Part shown: in pieces, positions 1-5,683 of the stretch
Layout: the number at the start of each line of letters is the position of its first letter
Position numbering within the stretch: position 1 is the stretch's first letter
Assembly (NCBI GenBank): GCA_017445525.1
Contig: JAFSTZ010000175.1
Location: forward strand, 1 to 5,723
Direction of reading: 5' to 3'
Length of the DNA stretch: 5,723 bases
Origin: Eubacterium sp.
GTDB lineage: Bacteria; Bacillota; Clostridia; Lachnospirales; Lachnospiraceae
Position numbers and translations under genes: made by a program
Notes under the pieces: generated by a model
Told to the model about the DNA's origin: nothing
Database searches by the model: none
The model's input: only the letters and a program-made list of their open reading frames with translations

Positions 1-2
1 CA

Positions 3-491
3 GTTGAGAGAGACGGCGTCACATATAAAGTCATAGGAATAGGAAACAAAGCATTTAAAAACGATAAAAAACTGAAGAAAGCTACACTTATGAGTGAATA
101 GTTATATATCGGTTTTGAGGCTTTCAAGAATTGTAACAAACTTGTCCAGATAACTATCGTCAAGAGAACTGTATCAACAGCCGGAGTTATGTCACTTGCA
201 GGCGCGCCGATCAATATAAATATCGGGGCTTCGGCTTTTCAGAATTGCAACAGTCTGAAGCGTGTGATCATCAATACACAGGTGCAGGTTATAGGTAATT
301 CGGCATTCAGTAACTGTGCAAGTCTCGAGGATATTATCGTCTATTCCAAGCAGTTAAGGACGGTCGGCAACCAGGCACTCAAGGGTGTCAGCGATTGCAA
401 GATATCCGTATTGAAAGTTAAGCTCAAAAAGTATAAGGTTCTTTTCAAGAACAAGGGTCAGGGTAAGCGAGTTATAGTTGCTAAGATGTAG
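3..491 (+). pseudogene. C-terminal part of a BspA-like LRR_5 surface protein, interrupted by an in-frame amber stop
   Basis: The frame starting at base 3 is open from the left edge except for a single TAG at 99-101. On both sides it encodes the same kind of leucine-rich repeat: units of about 23 residues built on IGxxAFxNCxxL followed by a hydrophobic strand (for example IGNKAFKNDKKL, IGFEAFKNCNKL, IGASAFQNCNSL, IGNSAFSNCASL). The end, with KVKLKKYKVLFKNKGQGK, is the usual close of such proteins in Lachnospiraceae. These proteins are generally secreted or cell-surface adhesion or binding proteins. The N-terminus lies outside the window. Repeat alignment without a gap puts the stop at a hydrophobic position, which a TTG-to-TAG change would explain. 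The ATG at 189 would give only a 100-residue fragment without a signal peptide, so I do not call a separate gene. A sequencing error at 99-101 is an alternative to decay. Confidence 0.8.
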
Positions 492-535
492 ATGTTTAAT
501 TAAGCCGTAGTAATCACGAGGTGACTTTTAAGATG

Positions 536-564
536 TTGCCATACTGATTATGGAACATTAGTAT
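536..564 (+). promoter_or_regulatory. Possible sigma-A promoter for the DHH gene
   Basis: TTGCCA (536-541, five of six matches to TTGACA) is followed after 17 nt by TAGTAT (559-564, four of six matches to TATAAT). The surrounding DNA is AT-rich. Transcription would begin near 571, just ahead of the leader hairpin that starts at 585, which fits a leader RNA. This rests on motif matching only; the -10 box is mediocre. Confidence 0.35.
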
Positions 565-584
565 TCTAAAACTGTAAATTATAA

Positions 585-658
585 GGAGCGGCGTCAGGAG
601 CTCGTCTCGATCGCACTTTTTCGTGTGTGAGAGACGAGCTGCCTGACATCAGCGCTCC
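585..658 (+). promoter_or_regulatory. Long leader hairpin upstream of the DHH phosphoesterase
   Basis: A nearly continuous hairpin precedes the gene. GGAGCG (585-590) pairs with CGCTCC (653-658). GTCAGG (593-598) pairs with CCTGAC (642-647). AGCTCGTCTC (599-608) pairs with GAGACGAGCT (631-640). CGCAC (612-616) pairs with GTGTG (623-627) with one G·U, around a TTTTTC loop. Interruptions are a GC/ATCAG internal loop, a single bulged G at 641 and a symmetric GAT/TGA loop that could form tandem G·A pairs. No U-run follows, so this is not an intrinsic terminator. It ends 8 nt before the ribosome binding site and leaves that site exposed, so a role in mRNA stability, protein binding or translational control is inferred. 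Its GGAGCG strand itself looks like a ribosome binding site and would be sequestered. Confidence 0.7.
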
Positions 659-666
659 GTACCTTT

Positions 667-672
667 GGAGAG
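667..672 (+). promoter_or_regulatory. Ribosome binding site that sets the DHH start at 678
   Basis: GGAGAG lies 5 nt before ATG at 678. The upstream in-frame GTG at 627 sits inside the 3' arm of the leader hairpin and has no ribosome binding site, and the 17 extra residues it would add do not look like a family N-terminus. The ATG is therefore preferred. Confidence 0.8.
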
Positions 673-677
673 TAATC

Positions 678-2183
678 ATGAATAATAGCAGTTCGTTTTT
701 AGGCAGATTTCTGAATTATAACCACATCGTGATACAGGCTCACGACAATCCGGATGCAGATGCGCTTGCATCAGGGTTTGGGTTGTATCGCTTTTTTACG
801 TCTCATGATATAGATACAAAGCTTGTTTATGGCGGGATCAATCAGGTTACCAAGCCAAACCTCGTGCTCATGCTTGACAGACTTGATATCCCGGCTGAGT
901 ACGTGACGGAGCTGCCCGAGTGTGATCTTTTGATCACTACCGACTGCCAGTATGGCGAGGGAAATGTCACCAGGTTTGAAGCGCCTGAGGTTGCCATTAT
1001 CGACCACCACCAGGCGGATGTTGTGCTCGATGAAAACTGTTATATCAGGAGCAATCTTGCATCATGCTGTACTATAGTGTGGGATCTTTTGAAAAAAGAA
1101 GGTTTTCCCGTTTCGGACGACAAAGACCTTATGACTGCACTATATTACGGCCTTTACTCTGATTCCAATGCTTTTGCGGAGATGTTTCATCCTCTCGACA
1201 GAGACATGAGGGATTCGCTGAAAAAGGATGACAGTCTGATCTTCCAGCTCATAAATACTAACCTTACCATGGATGAGTTGCAGGTTGCGAGCAGGGCATT
1301 GATGAATCAGAAGTTCTCCAGAAGCAGCCATTTTTCTGTGATAGAAGCAGAAAAATGTGACCCCAACATCCTCGGTATCATAAGTGATTTTGTCATCCAG
1401 GCAGAGGAGATCGGAACCTGTGTTGCATACAACCCCAACCCGGCAGGCTACAAGCTGTCCGTACGAAGCTGCGTGAGAGAGATCAAGGCAAATGAACTCG
1501 CATCCTTCCTCGTGGAGGGAGTCGGCAACGGCGGCGGACATCTGAACAAGGCCGGAGGATTTATATCAGACGACATACTGAGGAAGGTTGCTCCGGATAA
1601 ATCCATAAAGGACTACCTGGCTGAGCGTATGAAGGAGTACATTGACAGATATGAGATCATACACGCAGCTGACTACGATATAGATGTATCGGATATGCAG
1701 ATGTATGAGAAAGTCCCTGTCACCGTCGGTTATGCAAAAGCATCGAACATCCTGAGAGTCGGTACGCCGATCCTTATCCGTACACTCGAGGGTGACGTGG
1801 ATCAGATCGTGGAGGATGACCTTTATCTGATGATCGGCATCGAGGGTGAGGTTTATCCGATCAGGCGTGATAAGTTTGAGAGATCCTATGTCCTGAGCGA
1901 TGAGGAGCCGGTTATCGTTACGGATTATCCGCCTGTTATCAAGGATACGGTATACGGCAATACATACCAGCTCGAGGAGTATATGGAATCGTGTGTCCCA
2001 ACAGGCAAGACCAAAGTCTATGCAAAGAAACTTGAGTCGCCTGTCAAGGTGTTTACCAATTGGGATAAAGAGAAATATTACCGCGGAGAGATCGGTGATT
2101 ATCTTGTGGCAAGATCGGATGATCTACATGATATCTATATTGTCAGGTCGACTATTTTTGACAGAACATATAAGGCAGTTTAG
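678..2183 (+). CDS. DHH/DHHA1-family phosphoesterase (NrnA/RecJ-like) with two C-terminal PGDYG-like modules
   Basis: A predicted cytoplasmic metal-dependent phosphodiesterase of 501 residues. DHH-family motifs are intact and in order: HDNPDADA (22-29), D89 in LLITTDCQ, DHH (109-111) and D162 in YGLYSDSNAF. The DHHA1 substrate-binding motif GNGGGH is at 283-288. NrnA/GdpP-type relatives cleave nanoRNA, pAp or cyclic-dinucleotide products, but the substrate cannot be read from the sequence. NrnA proteins are usually about 310-340 residues, so residues after about 300 are an extension. It contains two similar modules ending in YPIRRDKFERSY (393-404) and YIVRSTIFDRTY (487-498), each preceded by a YL-containing strand (DLYLMI, GDYLVAR). 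These resemble the PGDYG domain seen in phage and bacterial proteins (recalled, not searched). There is no signal peptide or membrane segment. The gene is followed 96 nt later by the TIR gene on the same strand. Family assignment is firm; substrate and role are unknown. Confidence 0.9.
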   Translation: MNNSSSFLGRFLNYNHIVIQAHDNPDADALASGFGLYRFFTSHDIDTKLVYGGINQVTKPNLVLMLDRLDIPAEYVTELPECDLLITTDCQYGEGNVTRFEAPEVAIIDHHQADVVLDENCYIRSNLASCCTIVWDLLKKEGFPVSDDKDLMTALYYGLYSDSNAFAEMFHPLDRDMRDSLKKDDSLIFQLINTNLTMDELQVASRALMNQKFSRSSHFSVIEAEKCDPNILGIISDFVIQAEEIGTCVAYNPNPAGYKLSVRSCVREIKANELASFLVEGVGNGGGHLNKAGGFISDDILRKVAPDKSIKDYLAERMKEYIDRYEIIHAADYDIDVSDMQMYEKVPVTVGYAKASNILRVGTPILIRTLEGDVDQIVEDDLYLMIGIEGEVYPIRRDKFERSYVLSDEEPVIVTDYPPVIKDTVYGNTYQLEEYMESCVPTGKTKVYAKKLESPVKVFTNWDKEKYYRGEIGDYLVARSDDLHDIYIVRSTIFDRTYKAV

Positions 2184-2225
2184 GAACACGCTGAAGATTG
2201 CAGAGGAAGGCGATCATCAACACCA

Positions 2226-2248
2226 GGCACCCGGGAGTATCGGGTGCC
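2226..2248 (+). other. Intercistronic hairpin between the DHH and TIR genes
   Basis: GGCACCCG (2226-2233) pairs perfectly with CGGGTGCC (2241-2248) around a 7-nt loop. The following bases, GGATAAGCAG, contain no U-run, and the nearest T-rich stretch (2262-2267) is too far away for a canonical intrinsic terminator. It may act as a processing or stability element that tunes expression of the downstream gene, or as a weak attenuator. Confidence 0.5.
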
Positions 2249-2269
2249 GGATAAGCAGATGTCTTTCTG

Positions 2270-2275
2270 AGGAGG
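2270..2275 (+). promoter_or_regulatory. Strong ribosome binding site for a TTG start
   Basis: A perfect AGGAGG lies 4 nt before TTG at 2280. An in-frame TGA at 2268-2270 lies just upstream with no other start codon between, and the TIR fold begins at residue 2, so TTG must be the start. Confidence 0.85.
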
Positions 2276-2279
2276 AGAG

Positions 2280-5228
2280 TTGAAGTACAGGGCGTTTATC
2301 AGCTACAGGCATGGCGGAATCGATGAAGCAGTTGCAGCAACACTTCATCGTGAGATAGAGAAGTATACAATCCCGGGCAGGCTTAGAAAAAAGCTGAATA
2401 GGAAAAAGATAGGACGAGCTTTCCGTGATAACGAGGAGCTGAGGGCATCCTCGGATCTTTCTGCTATCATACGGGAGGCTCTTTTAGAGAGCGAATGGCT
2501 GATAGTCATCTGTACCAAAAGGCTCCCTGAGTCCAAGTGGTGTCTCGAGGAGGTTGAGAACTTCATAAAGATCAGAGGCCTGGAGAGGATACTTCTGGTA
2601 CTCGCCGAGGGAGAACCTGACGAGAGCTTCCCGAAGCAGCTCACAGAGATAGAAACCGATGAGGGGACTGTGCATGTCGAGCCGCTTGCAGTTGATGTCA
2701 GGGGAGACTCGCAGAGGGAGGTCATCAGGAAACTTAAGTCGGAGAAGCTACGTTTGTTTGCACCGATCATAGATGTCGAGTATGACGATCTCAGGCAGCG
2801 ACAGAGGGAGAGACGCACCAGGAGACTGGCTGCCATCGCACTTACGATCATGCTTATACTCGGCGGAGTGATAGGAGTCGTAACGTATAAAAATATTCAG
2901 CTAAACGCCGCCTATGAAGCACTGGATGAGTCAAACAGGGAGACGCTGCGAGGCGAGTCTAACTATTTATGTGAGTATTCCGATGACTCATTTAAGATGG
3001 GAGACAGGGATAAAGCGGTAGAGCAGGCGCTGCAGGCTTTGCCGGAGAAGATAGATGATCCGGAGGACAGACCGTATGTCCCGGGAGTCATGAAGTATCT
3101 TTCTCAGGCTATGGGAGTATATGATTACACGGTAGGATACAAGCCGGGTGCTTTTTATACATGGGAAGACGGCGCTGTGGACTCAAAGTCGCAGGCAAGC
3201 GCAGACAGCAAAAGATTTATGACCGAGATCTGTTTTGATGCAGCTGCCAACACTCTGACCAGGGAGGTCAGGGTTTATGACAGGGAGAGCAGGAAGCTTC
3301 TTTACAGTGCGCCCATGTCTCAAGTCAGCAGAAACTACTATACACAGGGGTCGACGGGAGCGTATATCTCACACGATGGAAAAACGCTTATTTATCTGGC
3401 AGAGGATGGCCTGACTGCGGTTGAGATCGACACCGGAAAGACTGTTTATAAAAAAGCAAAGGCTTCGGAACTGCGTGTAGATGAAGCCGAGAAAACCATA
3501 GTTTCGGTGGATTATGACGGAGGCAAGCTTTACAGCTACGGCTTCGATGGCACTGAGGTCATCGACTGCAATATGGGTACCGATATCAACTACGCGCTCT
3601 GGAGTATCTCGCCCGACTCGGAGACTGTTGCGCTTTCTGCAAATACTGAGGAGATGTCCGGCATACTTATCATTTCTCTGAAGGACGGATCCAACAATAT
3701 GATACCCATGAACGGTCTGTGTTCGGATGTCCGTTTTATGGATAAAAATAAGCTGTGCTTTATCCTGACTGACAATATGGACGGATTGAAGCATATCGTA
3801 AAATATGATATGTCGATCGGAGACGAGGGATATCTGTGCAATGCCGACTGGGATGTTTCCGAGATGACGCTTGCGCCGGGCGGAGCATGTTACTATTTTC
3901 ATGAAAACAAAGTTTTCGAGGTGGACGGGAACAGCAAAAAGGGCGATAAGGTCTGGGAGCAGGTGCTCTCATCAACCGTTCTGACCGTGTACTACGGCGA
4001 CGGGCTCCTGGCGATAAGCTGCAGCGACGGCACAGTTACCATTTATGATGAGAAGACCAAAGATAAACTGTTTACGATCACCGGATCCGGCGAGCCTATG
4101 TATCCGGGATGTGTGAGAGATGATTTTATCATACTCAGGGATTACTGGGGAGCTACGCTGAGGCTTTATGAGAAAAATGATAACTCATCCAAAACCGGAT
4201 CCGAGCTTGATATCTCCGATATCACCGGCAAGTCCATGAGAAGTTGGTACACTTCTCCGACTGACTGCGGTGTTTTTGCTATGGGCTTTCACGGAGAGGG
4301 TTACGACAGAGTGGGGACATTTGACGGAAACGCACTGAACTCTTTGGCACATAAAGACTTAAGCGAGTTGGATATGACTTCGTTTGAGAACAAGGAGCTC
4401 GATGTCAAGAATGATGACTACATCACTATCAGGGATTTTGAGACTTTGTCTCTGGCTCACTACGGAGCCGGGGATCTTGCCGAATTGCTGACTCTTGATG
4501 AGGATGATTACTTTTATTATTCCGAAGATGGAAAAACAGTTTACAAGGCAGATGATAAAAGCGTATATGAGATTGAAGCGACCACCGGTACAGAGAAAGA
4601 CAGGTGGGAGATGCCGCAGGGATACGACAGGGGGATGCGGATCGGAGATGCACAAGTATACGGCAATGATCACAGTATCCTGATAAAGAAAGGATCGTCG
4701 GAAAAGACCATAGATGACGCTGTGATCACAACCTTTAATGATAAACGCGGACTGATCTTCTATAGGGATAAATCAGAGATGAACTGGAGTGTCTATGATA
4801 TAGATGCTGACAAGGTCGTATGTGAAGGCAAGTCGGGCGTATACTCCAGCATGAGCTTTTTCTGTAACAACAGATATTTCTTCTGTGATTACAGCGAAGT
4901 ATACGATATGGACAGCTGGGAGCCGGTACTGAAGATAAACGAGGGTGATTCTCAGGTTTACGGCATACAGACCACGGATAAGTTGCCGTACTTTATCGTA
5001 TGGTGCAGAAAGTCTGAGGACAGCAGTGAGGGTGCCAACTTCGCGAGGATCCACCTGAAGGGTGGTGAACATGAGGTGGTAGCGGAGATCCCAAACTTTG
5101 TTACGATGACGGCGGATGGACAGATCGTAGCGTTTGACGGCGTCAGCAAGCTGTACAGGTTCTCACTGTACGGCGAGCAGGAGCTGATAAATATGGCAAG
5201 ACAACAGTATAATAGTCTGTCGGAGTAA
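2280..5228 (+). CDS. Membrane-anchored TIR-domain protein with a large beta-propeller-like C-terminal region
   Basis: A protein of 982 residues. Residues 2 to about 125 form a bacterial TIR domain: KYRAFISYRH opens the first strand, FRDNEEL and ESEWLIVICT mark later strands, and SKWCLEEVENF (85-95) carries the position of the catalytic glutamate of TIR NADases (E91). A basic stretch (RQRQRERRTRR, 172-182) precedes one hydrophobic helix (about 183-203), so the TIR domain is predicted cytoplasmic and the rest outside. Residues 230-256 (with MGDRDKAVEQALQALPE) form a short TPR-like helical pair. The remaining 700 or so residues contain recurring strands such as SHDGKTLIYLAEDG (near 363), SISPDSETVALSA (near 441), GDGLLAISCSDGTVTIYD (near 572), YFYYSEDGKTVYK (near 744) and MTADGQIVAFDG (near 943), typical of WD40/PQQ-like propellers. 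It is probably translated from the same transcript as the DHH gene. NAD cleavage and a sensing role are inferred from the family; the ligand is unknown. Confidence 0.9.
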   Translation: MKYRAFISYRHGGIDEAVAATLHREIEKYTIPGRLRKKLNRKKIGRAFRDNEELRASSDLSAIIREALLESEWLIVICTKRLPESKWCLEEVENFIKIRGLERILLVLAEGEPDESFPKQLTEIETDEGTVHVEPLAVDVRGDSQREVIRKLKSEKLRLFAPIIDVEYDDLRQRQRERRTRRLAAIALTIMLILGGVIGVVTYKNIQLNAAYEALDESNRETLRGESNYLCEYSDDSFKMGDRDKAVEQALQALPEKIDDPEDRPYVPGVMKYLSQAMGVYDYTVGYKPGAFYTWEDGAVDSKSQASADSKRFMTEICFDAAANTLTREVRVYDRESRKLLYSAPMSQVSRNYYTQGSTGAYISHDGKTLIYLAEDGLTAVEIDTGKTVYKKAKASELRVDEAEKTIVSVDYDGGKLYSYGFDGTEVIDCNMGTDINYALWSISPDSETVALSANTEEMSGILIISLKDGSNNMIPMNGLCSDVRFMDKNKLCFILTDNMDGLKHIVKYDMSIGDEGYLCNADWDVSEMTLAPGGACYYFHENKVFEVDGNSKKGDKVWEQVLSSTVLTVYYGDGLLAISCSDGTVTIYDEKTKDKLFTITGSGEPMYPGCVRDDFIILRDYWGATLRLYEKNDNSSKTGSELDISDITGKSMRSWYTSPTDCGVFAMGFHGEGYDRVGTFDGNALNSLAHKDLSELDMTSFENKELDVKNDDYITIRDFETLSLAHYGAGDLAELLTLDEDDYFYYSEDGKTVYKADDKSVYEIEATTGTEKDRWEMPQGYDRGMRIGDAQVYGNDHSILIKKGSSEKTIDDAVITTFNDKRGLIFYRDKSEMNWSVYDIDADKVVCEGKSGVYSSMSFFCNNRYFFCDYSEVYDMDSWEPVLKINEGDSQVYGIQTTDKLPYFIVWCRKSEDSSEGANFARIHLKGGEHEVVAEIPNFVTMTADGQIVAFDGVSKLYRFSLYGEQELINMARQQYNSLSE

Positions 5229-5237
5229 CTTATCAGC

Positions 5238-5513
5238 GGGTCGGGCTTACAAAACCTACCCTGTGAACGCACGAACGCCGGTTGATGCCCGACATATCCT
5301 GATGTCTCAGCTCGTCTTCGCGCCAAACTCGTTCGTTTCGTGCGACGATTCATCCGGCTTGTCTTATCCGCAGAACTACGTTCTGCTTTGACAAGCCATC
5401 TGAATCCTCTTCGAAACTGAACTCAAACAATTGGCCTACGACGAGCTATCAGGACATGCCGCCCATCTAACCTTGTTCGGTAATGTTCACAGAATAGGTT
5501 TGCAAGCCCGCCC
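5238..5513 (-). repeat. Long imperfect inverted repeat forming the RNA rod
   Basis: Plus-strand positions of the paired arms, from the base to the tip: 5238-5268 with 5485-5513 (29 pairs, three G·U on the minus strand, two single bulges); 5272-5276 with 5475-5479; 5280-5283 with 5469-5472; 5284-5303 with 5448-5467 (two mismatches); 5309-5316 with 5440-5447; 5322-5326 with 5431-5435; 5331-5334 with 5419-5422; 5335-5340 with 5412-5417; 5347-5352 with 5401-5406; 5356-5363 with 5390-5397; 5370-5376 with 5380-5386 around a triloop. The pairs are separated by small internal loops and bulges that are often asymmetric, the pattern of a folded RNA and not of a transposon end repeat. Confidence 0.85.
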
Positions 5514-5517
5514 TTTT

Positions 5518-5654
5518 GATCAGTTGCTCGACAAACAGTATTACTACATCGCAGTAAACTGATCGGTTTCGGGCAGATGCAAACATAGTTGAAAGAACAT
5601 TCCCGACGCTTGGTGACAAATTGCAGTTTTCGATAGGCGGGGAAAAGCTTTGTC
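5518..5654 (-). other. Three consecutive hairpins of the minus-strand RNA
   Basis: Hairpin one: GATCAGTT (5518-5525) pairs with AACTGATC (5557-5564), and an inner stem 5542-5547 with 5551-5556 stacks directly on it, leaving a 16-nt bulge (5526-5541). Hairpin two: TCGGG (5569-5573) pairs with CCCGA (5602-5606) around a 28-nt loop. Hairpin three: GACAAA (5615-5620) pairs with TTTGTC (5649-5654), with inner TTTTC (5627-5631) and GAAAA (5642-5646) around a GC-rich loop. Hairpin two is short and is the least certain. Confidence 0.6.
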
Positions 5655-5683
5655 TGAGCGCAGTTTCATAGTTGATGCCTGTG

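Noticed and set aside
189..491. A free-standing 100-residue gene starting at ATG 189
   Set aside because: It is only the tail of the leucine-rich-repeat protein; the frame is open upstream to the amber codon, and no ribosome binding site precedes this ATG.
514..529. Terminator after the leucine-rich-repeat gene (TCAC, GAG loop, GTGA, then TTTT)
   Set aside because: The stem has only 4 pairs and the T-run only 4 bases, too weak to call.
627..677. GTG start at 627 for the DHH gene
   Set aside because: It lies within the 3' arm of the leader hairpin and has no ribosome binding site, whereas ATG 678 has GGAGAG at good spacing.
2158..2186. Promoter for the TIR gene from a perfect TTGACA at 2158-2163
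   Set aside because: At 16-18 nt spacing there is no acceptable -10 box (TAGGAA is the best), and the TTGACA lies within the DHH coding sequence.
4958..5353. Minus-strand open frame of 131 codons overlapping the TIR gene end and the RNA rod
   Set aside because: It is antisense to the TIR coding sequence, has no recognisable domain or ribosome binding site, and runs through the structured RNA region.
5238..5513. MITE or transposon terminal inverted repeats
   Set aside because: No target-site duplication was seen, pairing continues through the centre with many small asymmetric loops, and the G·U strand bias points to RNA.
5281..5679. Repeated 9-mer GTTGATGCC at 5281-5289 and 5671-5679
   Set aside because: A 9-base direct repeat within 500 nt is expected by chance about half the time; no further similarity extends from it.
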